Source: Hirundichthys speculiger
Taxonomy: Eukaryota > Chordata > Actinopteri > Beloniformes > Exocoetidae
NCBI GenBank assembly: GCA_018398805.1
Contig: JAGFBZ010000855.1
Span: 1,364,001-1,428,000 of the forward strand
Direction: 5' to 3'
Length of the DNA stretch: 64,000 nucleotides
The notes under the pieces are model-generated. The model did not search any database and had not been told where the DNA came from. It saw only the letters and a list, made by a program, of their open reading frames with translations. Position 1 is the first letter of the stretch; each line of letters opens with the position of its first letter. Shown here in pieces: positions 10,501 through 24,072 of this stretch. The translations under genes were made by a program, and so were the position numbers.

Positions 10501-12821
10501 CAGAAATCTGTCCGTGGACACATCTGTGATTTCCATTTTTCCTACCATAGACATCTTCTGATAGATAGGATTTTTTTTTTAAGTCATACTTTTTTTTTTT
10601 TTTTTTAATCCAGTGCGAGGCAGAGTTTTTATCATAAGGTGCACTGTGTAGAGTGAGTACTGTAGTCCAGACCACTGAGGAATGTTAGCACCGCCTTCCT
10701 CCTCCTCCTCCTCATGGAGAATTAAAAAGCCACACACATCGTGTGTGGGAAGAATGATCTCAGTCTGTCAGTGGAGCAAGATAATGACAGGCTGCTCTGC
10801 CTGGAGAAGATGCTGTGCAGTAGATACAGTGCTCTGCCACACATCTTAGGCTGTCCAGCTCCATGTTCACAACAGAGTCCACATTCCTCACCAACATGTC
10901 CGGACATACGGCGTCCCTCATCTTGATGTTGCCTCCCCAGCACACCACCACATAGAAGAGGGCACTCGACACAACAGTCGCATAGAACATCTGCTGCCAG
11001 CCTTCTGTGGAAGTACAAACGGCTCTGACCACTCCTGAGTGTCCATATTAGCAGTCCTGTTATTTACCTACATAATATATTCCCAGGTATTTGTACGTCT
11101 TCACAAACTCCACACAGTTGCCGCTGATAGTCACAGCTCCTGCAGTGCTCCCATGCTGCTGACCTCAGTGTCAAAGCTACAGTCCCCCAGCCACATGTAC
11201 CAAAGTCTGCCTGTTGGGTACTCAGTGATCTACACCACCAGGTGTGAGCCCACTCCCATCTTTGCCAGTTTATCTCTGAAGAACATAGGCTGGATGGTGT
11301 TAAAGGTGCTAGAGAAGTCCAAAGAAGGAATTCTCACAGCCCCGTGGTCCCTGCCCAGGTGAGAAGGGATCGTGTTGCACGTAGACAATGGCGTCCTCTA
11401 CTCCCACCTTCTCCTGGTATGAAACTGCAGTGGGTCAATGACATGGCAGACCTGTGGCCTCAGGTGGTACACCAGCACCCACTCCATGGTCTCCATGACT
11501 TGTGATGTCAGGGCGACTGGCCTGAAGTCGTTCAGCTCTCCAGGACCTGGTCTCTTCAGGACTGGGATGATGCAGGATGTTTTCCACAGCTGTAGGACCC
11601 TCTCTTGTTCCATGATCAGGTTGAAGATGCTTTGTAGATGGGTCTCGCAACTCCAAAGTGCAAGCCTTCAGCAGTGGTGGGAGTACACCATCTGGGCCTG
11701 CTACTTCACTGGAACGAATCCTCTTCAGTTCCTTGCATGCCTGGGTGCTCATGGATGGGGGAATGGGGATGTGTTTGGATTATGGGGATGGGGGTACTAT
11801 GTTATGAGGTGTGAATGTGTTGAAGTGGTCAAACGTTTTAAAGAAGTTCAGTTGGTTTCACTCTCCCAACATCTCCCTTGAGCGTTTTACCTCCCTTCAA
11901 GCTGCAGCTGATGATTATCCTTATCCTGTCCCGTACTTCCTTCATCCTGTTGTTCTGCAACTTCTTCTCTAGCTTCCTCCCTGAGCTGGCCCCTGACTTC
12001 CCTCTGCATGTTCTCAAGCTCCTGCTGATTACGGTCTTTAAAGGCCCTCTTCTGGTTCAGAAAGCCCTTGATGTCACTCGTGAACCTGGGCTTGTTGATT
12101 GTTAGCATAGCGGCATACAGTTCATGGTGAACCACAACGTTCATACAGAAACGAATGTAGTCAGTGGTGCAGCTGACATCCCGTTCACATCTTTTCTTGT
12201 TTTATTTTTTTTTCTTTTGTCCATAGCATGCTGTGAAAGACATCATGCTCTATTGTGCACGTGGGTGCACAATAGAACATGAGTTTACACTGAAGGTTGA
12301 TATAGTTACATCAATAGCCACAAAAAATAAATAAAAAAATGGTAATTGATTGCTAAGGCTTGCAGTGTAAACAGTCAGAGGGACTATGAACAAATGAAAA
12401 GAGATCAGACCTGTGACATCTATGAAATATCCTACATGAAACTGTCATTGTAATCATAATTGAATATATTTAACTAGTAATTTAAAAAAAACTCAGCTGC
12501 TTTAATTTTTATGTGTTGTCATACAGATCAATCAGATGAAGAAGTGAAGCATGCGCTGTCTGTGAGTGCAGAAGAAGCGAGAGAGTCTGCAGGTATGTGT
12601 TTTTGGGGCTCATACTACAGTCGGCGTAAAAGCACGTGGTAGCTAAAATATTATACATGCAGTAACTTTATGAACTCAACATGCTAATATATTTAATATT
12701 GTTGGAAATTAACAGAAAATTAACTCATTATCAGATGTTATTGCTTGTAATGGGTGGGTTGTTTCTGTTTATTTTCACAGAGTTGGAGGAAGCTCTTCAA
12801 AGAAGTCTTGTGGAGTTCTAA
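4507..12821 (+). CDS. znf451: ZNF451, SUMO E3/E4 ligase with C2H2 zinc fingers (12 coding exons, frame broken in exon 9)
   Basis: Exons: 4507-4563, 6159-6242, 6351-6464, 7207-7318, 7638-7788, 7897-8023, 8144-8303, 8510-8657, 8766-10236, 10318-10383, 12527-12592, 12781-12821; all have GT/AG ends and matching phases. The N-terminus carries the two SUMO-interacting segments of ZNF451 (VEFVS, and V-L-E-C-I-D-L followed by an acidic serine patch) with P-F-R-P between them, where mammals have PLRP. In the family this module binds SUMO and SUMO-loaded Ubc9 and drives SUMO2/3 chain formation in the nucleus. About 13 C2H2-type fingers follow in exons 5-9. The last two exons each encode a ubiquitin-interacting-motif-like helix (DEEVKHALSVS; ELEEALQRSL). 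The length would be about 865 codons, against roughly 1,060 in human. Exon 9 changes frame three times (see its own entry). Intron 10 holds a LINE. Confidence 0.88.
8766..10236 (+). pseudogene. znf451: znf451 exon 9: zinc-finger exon with three reading-frame breaks
   Basis: The exon is coding throughout but no single frame is open. Frame one runs from 8766 to about 9310 and, read on, hits TAG at 9328-9330. The finger CSKCKVEMPRYEDILSH continues one base out of register from about 9310, where one base seems missing in 'aacttctgttc'. A second switch, opposite in sign, lies somewhere in 9420-9510, before the finger CRMCEDVF. The third is at the A-run near 9715 (one A short), after which CGLCDSMQFESEGEF continues to the donor at 10237. 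The net change is minus one base. Codon content and finger spacing stay good on both sides of every break, and downstream exons remain in phase with the last frame. Sequence error or recent loss are both possible. Confidence 0.75.
10690..12180 (-). mobile_element. Degenerate L2/Rex1-type LINE in znf451 intron 10
   Basis: Minus-strand translation gives successive reverse-transcriptase pieces in order: NKPRFTSDIKGFLNQKR (12088-12030 area), an S-E-V-A-G-P-D-G motif near 11690, ELNDFRPVALTSQVMETMEW near 11530, DPLQFHTRR near 11420, a SGNCVEFVKTYKYLG piece near 11090 and VVSSALFYVVVCWGG near 10960. These are the hallmarks of the abundant fish non-LTR elements of the L2/Rex1 kind. Many stops and shifts break the frame, so it is dead. 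It lies antisense to znf451. Confidence 0.85.
12243..12282. repeat. 18-bp hairpin with one mismatch, 4-nt loop
   Basis: The 12-bp perfect arms TCTATTGTGCAC / GTGCACAATAGA flank a GTGG loop. After one mismatch (C/A) the pairing continues for five more base pairs, giving 17 of 18 paired. It lies in znf451 intron 10 just outside the LINE remnant. Confidence 0.85.
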
Positions 12822-12918
12822 GTCATCCATTGTCTAACGATGACATGTTGATCATTGGAGTTCACGGGACATCTATATTGGAGTGTTTTGTACAGGCCTA
12901 TTGTATTCAGATATGTTA

Positions 12919-12931
12919 AATAAATAATAAA
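12919..12931 (+). terminator. znf451 polyadenylation signals (two AATAAA)
   Basis: AATAAA occurs at 12919-12924 and 12926-12931, about 100 bases after the znf451 stop codon, followed by a GT/T-rich stretch. This suits a short 3'UTR. Confidence 0.7.
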
Positions 12932-13656
12932 CCTTGGTTTACGTTTTCTTTCTTCTGTTCTTATAGTAAAACAAACTTTTACTGTAGGAATGCAGAGCAC
13001 ATGTTTTGGAAGTTGCCTTTGAGGCTGTTCATTCTGTTTCAAAAACTCAAGCACTTAGTGTGTTGACACATTTGCTATAGATGGCTCCAGTGATACTGCA
13101 AGATGCCTCAGCTGATCTTGTGACCACAGTTCCAACTGCTTCTCAGCTCTCCGGTTTCATTGCTGAACTGAAATGATGATTCTTGTTTTGTGTACGTTCA
13201 GACATCAGTGGGGTCTTTGTTGCTTTATTCCTCAGAAAGAGGATCGGCCAACAGCTTCATAAAGAGTACATCAGTCCTGATTTCAGTGCACTGGTTTTAC
13301 TGTGTTTTCTCTAACTGTTGAGATTGTGTTCGAGGACATGACACATGCGTGTTTATGATGCACTCGTGGAACAAGTTAATTAGCACTGGACCGTTTTGTA
13401 GTTGTGGAATTTAGCAGCTGACATCTAACAACAATGTCTGAGCTGAAGTTGCTATGAACATTTTGAGGACCTTGTGTTACAGTTTCTACAATGCTGTTGC
13501 CATCGATGGTAAACTTTATCATAGGTGATCAATTGACAACTGGATAAGAGCTGAGAATATCAACTACAGTTTTCTGGATGGATGGAAGGATGGATAGATG
13601 ATTCATCCCAATGGGAAATCCACAATTTACACTATAGATCTTAGAGCTCTCTAAGT

Positions 13657-13870
13657 CAGGGGTCTCCAATATTGGTCCTTGAGGGCCGTTGTCCTGCAGG
13701 TTTTGCATGTTTCCATGTAACACACCTGATCCTAATTGAATGGCCGTCATCATCTTGTCATCAAGTCATGTATTAATGACACAGTCACTTGTATCAGGGT
13801 GTGAAGAAGGAGGGAAACATCTAAAACCTGCAGGACAGCGGCCCTCGAGGACCGACTTTGCCCCCACCCC
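13657..13870. mobile_element. Short non-autonomous hAT-like element (MITE)
   Basis: The element starts CAGGGGTCTCC. About 40 bp of each end (ggtcctNgagggccgNtgtcctgcaggttttNNatgtttcc) are inverted copies of one another. The internal 'acacacctgat' phrase and the ends match a MITE family widespread in fish that is usually assigned to hAT. The right terminus has decayed, so the end coordinate is approximate. It lies between znf451 and bag2. Confidence 0.75.
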
Positions 13871-14019
13871 CCTCGCACTAAGGTTTTTAACTTTAAAAAA
13901 AAAAAAAATCTTAGTTGACTGAAACTGAAAAAAAAAAAATGAAATAAACCTGCCTGAATGGTTTACCGCCAGCTAAATTAAAAATGTACCTTGTGTAGAA
14001 TAATGTTCCAGAAGAGTTC

Positions 14020-14310
14020 AGTGCTGAACAAAGCTGAATGCAGACGTATTGCCACCTCATGGTGTGGGAACAATCATCTCATCTTGAATATGATCAAGAC
14101 AAAAGGAGATGATTATTGATTTTAGTCAAATAGCATTTCCATCATGGGAGAAGAAGTGGAGGTGTATAAATACCTTGGTGTTCACCTGAACAACAGACTG
14201 AACTAGAGACGCAACAGTGATGTCGACAAGAAAGGAAAGAGCAGATTACTTCTTGAATAAGCTTAGGTCCTGTGGTGTTTGCACCAAGAGAAACTGTTGT
14301 GGAGCTGCGT
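14020..14310 (+). mobile_element. Plus-strand LINE reverse-transcriptase C-terminal fragment
   Basis: The frame-broken plus-strand translation resembles the end of fish L2/Rex1-type reverse transcriptases: a 'KTKEMIIDFSQ' segment (about 14098), then 'EVEVYKYLGVHLNNRLN' (about 14157), then a 'FLNKLRSCGVCTK' segment (about 14255). It is the same general class as the LINE in znf451 intron 10 but in the opposite orientation. Confidence 0.7.
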
Positions 14311-14870
14311 GAAAGACATGGACAACCCAGCTACTGCAATGTAGCTTAGTTTGACATCCTGTTGCTTGATAAAGTGATTCCCCCATCATGCAGTTGAGCT
14401 ATGACTGTTTCTCAACTGAACTATGCAGCAAACATGAGGGATACTTATTTCTGTTACATCCTTGTCAAGTTTAAGGTCATACTACTTTTTAGTGGAAACC
14501 TAAATGCCAGCTTACAGTACAAAATATTAAGAAAGCAGATCACTAAAACAACCCCAAATACATATCATCATAACTTTCTAAAAAAAAAAAAAAAAAAAGA
14601 ATCTAGAAGTTTATCGTTTGATTGGACCCAATAATTATTCTAATGTACTTCTAGAGGTCCACGGGCCTCATGTTGGGAACCCCAGCTCTGGGCTTCTCGG
14701 GAAACTTCTACCAGAAACGACTGAAGGAAGTCGCAGCCCATGTTAGGAAATGTTATCCCTGGGGCGCTGCTGCAGGAGGAATTACCGTCAGCTGGACAGC
14801 TCAGACTGCTGCCGCTCCACTTTGGATTTAGTCTGCGAGTGCGGATCGGAACAAAAAGGAAAACACCGCC

Positions 14871-16446
<1,576 letters not shown>

Positions 16447-16857
16447 AACTCGTCACCAAATCATGCAGTGTGTTTTGAATGCCACTAAGTTTAGCAGAGA
16501 ACTGCAGTACACATTTTACTAACTTTCAGAAGGATTCCGCATGTGATGAAGTCAAGTTTAAAAAGGCTGAGACAGAAACAGATGTGATGCTCCACTGGAG
16601 GTTTGGGTGAAGTTTAGTTGAAAGTCCAGCGCTGAAAATCAGTTTACAAGTCAGTGCATTTAATACCAAAGGTTTATGATGCAACACTGAGAAAAGCAGT
16701 CAAAAGACATGTTTTTACTACTTAAAAGGACTCACGTAGCATGTGGATCAAGCAAGATAGAGCACCCAGAATGATGAAAAGTAAATGCTTGATGGATGTC
16801 AACTCAGGCTGTGTGTGTGGCACATTTAAAAACAGCTTCAAGCTATGCAATTACATG

Positions 16858-16863
16858 AATAAA
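16858..16863 (+). terminator. Candidate bag2 polyadenylation signal
   Basis: AATAAA about 410 bases past the bag2 stop. It is the first canonical hexamer found in the 3' flank. Usage cannot be proven from sequence. Confidence 0.5.
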
Positions 16864-19800
16864 ACGAGCAGTAAGTAAACCATCAACAAAACAACAAGAC
16901 CAAAAAAACATTATTGAAGTCATTTCAATAATGACTTCTGACTACACAATAATCAAGATAATAAAAAGTCAAGTTATACCAGTATCATATTGTTCATCCA
17001 AGCTGACAGACAATGAACCCAGTGATGGAGCATCGTTTCCTGTTACACTGTTTGGAAAGATTATGGACGTGCACACACTACCTCTTTGTTTGAACGCAAC
17101 ACAGGCCACACAGTGTTGTGCATTTTAGTTCACGTTTTCACAAAGAACAAAGAAAAATGCAAATAAAACATTGTATAAAACATGTTTAATAACAATGTCT
17201 TGGAATATTTTATGGTTAAGTTATTACTGTTTTCGAAAACCCACATAAGAACTGGCTGAAAATAATCCGCTGTCAAGTTGTTGGTTGGTTTTTGGGCGAC
17301 TGAATATATTGATGTCCACAACACACAGTCAACAACCCTCTATATTTAGTTACAAACAGAGCAAGAGAAAAACATTCAAAGGCCTTTATATGGGCCATTT
17401 AGAAATAAAAGTTTACTAAAAGTTGGGATGGGGAAAACATATAAAGAATATCCAAAAGCACTGCTGCCTTTTCTGTGAACCAAAAAGGGAAAACTGTACT
17501 CTGGTCTGACAAATAACGCATGAAATAATGGTTCTGTACTGGGTACAGGAGGGAGCTGAAGACACTCTGCTATCTAATCAGGAAACTGTGCAGAGGATGC
17601 GTGGTGTTAATTATGCTGACCACCATGTGAAACATTCTTCTTTTCGCAATCACTTCCAGGGACTCCAGAGCAGTCGCCAGGCCAGCAGGGAGACAGTCAC
17701 CTATCAGTTAGTTCTGTTTGGCTTTGAGTCATTGTCTCCAGTGCTGCTGCCCCAACAGATGATAGTAAAAGAAAAGGGGGGAAAAAAAGTATAAGCATTC
17801 TCTTCCAGAGGTTTAAAGAAGACATGTAAGATGCTGATGGACCTAAGCCTTCTCACAAAGTAGAGTCTGTCCCCTCTTGTGAACGGTGTTGCATTTACAG
17901 TCCTGGTATTTGAGTAGAAATCTGCACACTCTTACAGATGATTTTTTTTTCTTTTTTTTTACTACTTTTGCTCAACAGAAAACCTTTTCTTCGAGCTTCT
18001 TAGGCAAGGCTTTCTTTTTTTTTTTTTTTAAATCTTTGTGATGCAAGTGGACAGCTGAGCGTTGACCCCAGGAGCTAGCTAGTCCTGTAATGTGTCATAC
18101 ATCCGTGGATTCATTGTTTAGTTTCCCCTGTATTTTAGGCCGTGCACTCCTGGCTGCACTGGACAACATACACAGCACTGCCAAGTGTTTGTTTGACTGT
18201 TTTGTTCTTGGGGGGAATCAGTTTCTGTCTGGCAGGATTGTTGGATTCAAAGTGGACTGTGAGTGCCTGACTCACAACCGTCCAGTGAAACACAAACTGC
18301 CCGTCATCAGAAACTGGACACCAACGGGCTGACACTCTCCACTGAGAGAAAAGAGAAGGAATGAAGCACTTCAAGCCTGCTGATAGCTGAACCGGGCCTG
18401 ATGAAAGTCAATGAAGAAATCTGAAGAAATAAATATTAAAAACAAAGGTTCAAAAAGCAGAGAAGGAAAGAAAAGCAAATACAAAAACACTGGCAGGATT
18501 GTTTGAGAAACTTAAAAGGCACTTATTCATCCTGGAGGATTACAAACCAAACACCCTCAGACAAAAACACAGTGGCTCAGCGGGGCCAGTCTCAGCAGTG
18601 GTGTCGAGTTCTGACAACGCCCAACAACATCTGTAACCCTGAAACCCCGGTGAGTCAGTGAGACGCCTTCTGAGTGGGAGGTGAAATGTTGTCTTCCAGA
18701 ACCAAGACAAAAAAGGCCCGACGTCTTTTCCTTGTTTTCTTTTCTTAGGATTAATACGAACCAGATGACTGAGAATCTACACTGACATTTCAAATCAAGA
18801 ACATCTTTTAAAGATTTGTTAATCATTCATTTAAGCTTTACACAAAATGCCAGGTTTTTGAAAATTGTTTCCTGACTGCATCATGTGGTGCAAAACAGTT
18901 GTGCCAAAACCACAGTAAATATGTGCTTGTCTACATAATTTCCACATTAGGTGATGGTCACTTAATGTGGAGGCAGTTTAATGTCCAAACTCAGGGAAGT
19001 TGGTTCCAGCTTCCCTCATTTCCTTGGGAGGAAGCTGTCGTTAGGTCAGCTGCTCTGGAAAATGATCATGAATGTCTGTGAAATTGCGGCTTCCAAGAGA
19101 AAAAGTTAAACTAAACACCCATGTGAATTATTTGGATCCAGTCACACAGCAAAAAACTAAACAAAACAAAAAAGAAAAACAACACTTAACTCTGATTAAA
19201 CTAACCCCAGCAAAGTGTTCTTGATTTAAAGTTTAAATCAAACATGTTAGCAGACTTAAGTTAAATGACGATCATACAGTGGACACTCAAGAAATAATTC
19301 CTTTATTTGTCAGACTCCCATGAAACACTGCCTCCCAAACACATCAGGTGCACATCTGTGTAACACCTCTGGTCATTTCCAATTAGAAAAAACAAAATGT
19401 AACAAGATTCACTTTTTACCAGAAGGTAAGCATATTTACTGATCTGCAAGTCTAAAAGTGTAAAAACTGATTTATGGAGTTATGTGTAAGAAATCAAAAT
19501 AAAATGAAAACACATGGCTGATTACACCTGAGTGACAGCACATAACTATGGTTGATTTTATTTCAGGATTCTTTAAGATTAAATGTCATCTTAATGATAA
19601 AGTGCGATTAATCCATTCAGTCAAAATGCAAACATCAGAATATAATTACAGAATATAATTTCACAAATAAGAGAAAGCTTGAGAAGAAATTATTTACAAA
19701 TTTGCTGTGCAATCAGTTTTAAAGAAACAGCAAGAGTGGGCATTGTAACGCTTATAAGATGTCAATGTAAACAGCAAGAAGGCATCACAACTGTGGTTAA

Positions 19801-21525
19801 ACATTCACTGCATGCATCATCACCCCCCACCCCCCAATACAGTACAGTTTACATTTATCTAAATTAAAAAAGGAAAATAGGACAGTCCCAGTACCGTTCT
19901 AACGTGTAATTGTGGAACACATTTGAAGCACCTCTTTGAATTTATAAAATAAAGTGAATAGATGGGTGGAAAGTCTCAACTGTCCTGTATAATCTTCTCC
20001 ACTGTCAAGTCTTTGGAGTTGCAACTATCAATAAGGAGATGTTATAATTTCAAACACGAGTTTTGTTTAAGATCTTTTCACATCATTTCATGTGTTTGTG
20101 CTTGGTTGACCATCTACCTCCAAATAATGAGTTTTAGACAAAATTTTAAAAAAAATAAAATCAAAAATAAGGCTTTAGGCAGACAAGGCAAATTACATAC
20201 AACTCACAGCCAGTGAAAGACTGAGCTTTAGTTTGGGAGGTTAATTTTTAATGCCTTTGTCTAATATTCGATCCTTAACTCCCTGCTTTTCTAACACCTT
20301 CAGAGAGTAATGGGTCACATTTCACCTTAAGACTTCATACCACATACACAGATGAGACCTTTTAGTCTTTTCAGCTTTCTTGTCCCACTGTTTCATCTCA
20401 ATTAAAAAGAACAGAATGACGGCTCCCATGGCCAAGATTTGAAAAACAAACATACAAAATAAAACCCTCAAAATAAAACTTTGAGAAACAACAAAGGCTG
20501 GTTTTAAAAAGAAGTGTTATGTTTTGAGTCCTAAAGAAATAAAGTGTGAAATCATAGCAACAAATTTTAATGAGTTGACAGCTGTCCCACAGTATAATGG
20601 AAAAAAAAAAAGTGTAAAATGTAAACAACTGCAATAAAAACTGAATATTTGACTTACTGTAACTTATGGTGCTAGGACACAAAGACCAGAATATTATTAA
20701 ACTGAAACAATCTTTTACTAAACAGAGCATAAGCAAAAGCATACAATACTATTTTTGTGTAAGTGGTTATTGATATTTGGTAACAGAGAGGAGCGCGGCC
20801 TACAAACTCATGTTACGTCCAAGCAACTGCAGTGTTAATATTCCACCACAGTTCAGTAAGAGGACATTTGGCACAAAATAGCAGTCAACACTGCACTCAG
20901 TACAAAAATACTTAGAGATTTACCTCCTGATCTGTTAGGGATAAACATCTTAGTTTGAACCATATTCTGTTGTCTATTAAAAAAAATATGGTACAAAATA
21001 ATCTGTATATCTTATAGAATACATGCAAACATATTGCACAAATACAGCAATGACCAACTGGAAAAAATCATATATGGGAGCAGTCAAGGAGTGCAGCTGC
21101 TGCTGGAACACATTTTGTTGATTTTCTATACAAGGCGGATTTGGAAAACCTCAGTCATAAGAGGAAAATCCAGCAGCACTCAGACACAAGTTGTTTGTGG
21201 TATCACCAGATTAATGACAACACACTGTAGCTGCAGCTGTTGCCGTTTCATAAGTCAACTACAAGAAGGACCCATGAACATCCAAAGAGTGTCAGGATAT
21301 GTATGCAGATCACTGATGGGGAACTGATGCAGTCACCAAAATATACCAACATCACTGAGGGGGAAAGATTTGAAATACAGATTAACAAAAGGTTGTTAAA
21401 GTAGTGTTGCGTAGTTTTTTCCAGTCTGCATGGACTTTGGTCTCTAACTGTGGCTACCTCTGTAGAATAGTAAAATTTTTAGTCTAGCTCTAAACATAAA
21501 GATCAGTCACTTGAAATCACGTCCT
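16864..21525. other. Spacer between convergent bag2 and rab23, probably including 3'UTRs
   Basis: There is no coding exon, RNA gene or clear transposon. The right part should include the rab23 3'UTR (minus strand), which is long in other vertebrates. Several TTTATT motifs on this strand could be rab23 AATAAA signals, but I cannot choose one. Homopolymer runs occur near 17942, 18011 and 20598. The numerous small open frames have no recognisable content. Confidence 0.5.
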
Positions 21526-23393
21526 TTAGAGTAGGCTGCAGCCTCCAAATGGATTTTTACTCTTCTTGGTCCTCTGTTTGTTCGGCCGCAATGTGATGAC
21601 TTCTCTGCCATTGCTGGAATTCTGGTTGCAGACATTACTACTAGTGGTATTAAAGACTCCTTTGGAAAAACAGAAATGATCAATGTTGTAACGCCACTAA
21701 ACAAACACACTTGCGTAAAAGCAGATGTTGAGAAAGATGCTTACCTATTTTATTACTTGTTGTGTTGACCACCTCTGTCTCCTCTGCCGTTTGCTGTTTG
21801 AGTCTCTGAATATACTTCTCAGCTAAGTATTTAAACACTGGAAAGAGAAGTGGTGGGAGGATGTTATCATCCACAGTACTATTTCACTTGAATTAGACCA
21901 GTTGCTAAGATTTTCTATCACCCACCCTCGTTGACATTAAGGTCTTCTTTCACTGAAGCGCGATAAAATCTTAGTTTAAGTCTTTTAGCCAAAGCTTCTG
22001 CCTCCTCGCTACAAGTAAACAAAGGGCAAACAATTTGTGAATTTCTCTTAGATCATTTCACTGTCATGATCATGCTCCTATATTCACAATTAATTTATTT
22101 ACTTTTTTATGACAGTCTCTTCCAGGAGGTCAATTTTGTTCTGCACCAGAACTGTGGGAATATCTCCAACTTCTGTCTCCACCTTCTCCCTCCAGCTGTT
22201 GATAGCCTGAAATGACTCCCTGTCTGTGGTAGAGAAGACCAACACACACGCTTGGGCACCTGGAATGCAAGAACATAATGCAACATGTCATGTTTTCAAA
22301 CTTCTAATTATTTGAAAAATATTATATTCTCACATTTGTGTAATTTTGAAGTACATTTGGTCTCACTTATTTGATGGTCAAGGCCCGGATTAACAAGGAC
22401 CGGAAAAGCAAGGCAGGAATAGCAATTGAGTTGGTTGAGATGATGCAGAGGATGAGGGTAGATATTCTGTGTGTTCAGGAGACCAGCTTAGGAGCAGGAT
22501 TCAAACTGTTTTATCATGGTGGAGATGGCAAGAAAAATGGAGTAGGAGTTATCTTGAAGGAAGAGTTTGTTAGAAATGTTCTGGAGGTGAAAAGAGTGTC
22601 AGAGTGATGAGTCCGAAGCTAGAGACTGAAGGAATGATGTTCAGTGTAGTTAGTGGTTATGCCCCACAGGTAGGATGTGAGTTGGAAGAGGAGAAATTCT
22701 GGAATGAGGTGAATGAAGTGATGCAGAGTATCCCTCAAAATGAAAGAGTAGTGATTGGTGCAGACTTCACTGATCATGTTGGAGAAGGCAATAAAGGTGA
22801 TGAGGACAGTGATCTCTTATTTTTCGTGGTTAATGGGGACCGACGCCCCCCCCCACGAAAATCAAAATCCACGAACTGGAGCCGGAGCTCCCCGAGACTG
22901 AATAATGTGTTTAAAATATGTTTTAAAACTGCAAAAAAGTAGAGAGGCAAAAAGACAAAGGCTCAACTGTGGTCTTTCTGTTACAACATTTCTTCGCTGT
23001 GAGAGAACGCACACAACATCCTGTGATGCGTCTCGGCCAATCAGCACACAGATTCTAGAGTGCTGGGCCGTCTGCGTTTCTCCTGTTGCTTACAGGAGGC
23101 TGTGAGTCATCGTTTGACGTTTCGCTGGCAGCTGCGGCCTCTCATCTGCTGTGGGGTGGATTTTTGTGGAATTTCCACGATTTTGTCTTGATATTTTATT
23201 ATATTATATATTTCTGAAAAATCCACAAATAACTAAAACCGCGGGACTTAAAGCGTGAATTGGCAAGGGATCACTGTAGTGGAAGCTTGACTAAGGACAA
23301 AAGTGAGCATCTGTGAAAAGCAGTTTGGTTTCATGCCAAGAGTACTACAGATGGGGATACCGATAGAGAAGTACAGAAGAAAAAGATTTTATA

Positions 23394-23438
<45 letters not shown>

Positions 23439-24072
23439 TATATAATATATATATATATAAAAAAAGGTTGTGTCTTTTTGTACAGTGCATGTAAACTTCC
23501 AGTTTCAACTGTAATTTAGTGCAAAGCCCTAATACCAGTGACTAAAAATGACTTTTCCTCAGCTATTAGGCAAGTCAGTAAGTCATAGCAGCATTCTTAC
23601 ATTTGTTTAAATGGTGGGATTTTACCTCGGTAGTAGGCCTTGGTAATGGCATCAAACTCCTCCTGCCCAGCTGTGTCCCAGAGCATTAGTCGGACATCTT
23701 CACCATTTACACTACAGGAATGAGCAAGTAATGAAGGGGGATTATGCAACTTTAAAGTAACCACAGAGCATTACATACATCTCAAAACCTACTGTTTTAC
23801 CAACATCAATATGTTGATTATCAAACACTTAGCTACTCTTTAGTAGCAAACTGTGCAAACCTCTACGGTGATGCTGAATAACATTGAATAAATGATTCAA
23901 GGCCACAAGTTACTTACACAATCTGTCTTTCTAGAAAGTCCACTCCAATTGTCTTTTTGTAGTCTTTAGTGAAAATGCCCTTGCAGTAACGCTGGATCAT
24001 ACTGGATTTGCCAACAGCTCCATTGCCGACCACGACCACTTTGATGGCCACTTCCATGTCCTCTTCCAACAT
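21526..24072 (-). CDS. rab23: Ras-related small GTPase Rab23
   Basis: Six minus-strand coding exons, in order: 24072-23918, 23711-23626, 22259-22103, 22008-21926, 21837-21745, 21659-21526. All have GT/AG ends and continuous phase, giving 235 residues (human 237). The start M-L-E-E-D-M-E-V matches the family N-terminus. GTPase motifs: P-loop GNGAVGKS (residues 16-23), switch region [15 protein letters not shown] (63-69), NKID (121-124) and the ASVKED loop. The C-terminus is basic ([13 protein letters not shown]) and ends C-S-L-L, a CaaX-type prenylation box. In the family Rab23 is a ciliary/endosomal GTPase that restrains Hedgehog signalling. An antisense RTE relic occupies 22371-23375 in the intron between exons 2 and 3. 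No damage is seen. Confidence 0.96.
22371..23375 (+). mobile_element. RTE-type LINE relic, interrupted by a nested inverted-repeat element
   Basis: Plus-strand frames encode an AP-endonuclease-like region: [20 protein letters not shown], then VQET and [20 protein letters not shown], and after a stop and frameshift [13 protein letters not shown] and [17 protein letters not shown]. Reverse-transcriptase sequence resumes at about 23300 ([11 protein letters not shown] then a degenerate KYR). The middle is lost and replaced by the element at 22806-23277. The usual GADFN asparagine is threonine, so the nuclease would be inactive. It is antisense to rab23, inside its intron. Confidence 0.82.
22806..23277. 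mobile_element. Inverted-repeat DNA element nested in the RTE relic
   Basis: It begins ACAGTGATCTCTT and ends AAGGGATCACTGT, inverted with one or two mismatches. Both ends continue with 'gtggttaatggggac' or 'cgcgggacttaa' type sequence, and 'aaaatccacgaa' lies inside near the left. It has no coding capacity. The superfamily is not certain from sequence. RTE sequence flanks it on both sides, so it inserted after the LINE. Confidence 0.65.
23396..23461. repeat. (TA)n microsatellite
   Basis: An imperfect TA dinucleotide array with a short A/T interruption, in the rab23 intron at the 3' edge of the RTE remnant. Confidence 0.9.
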
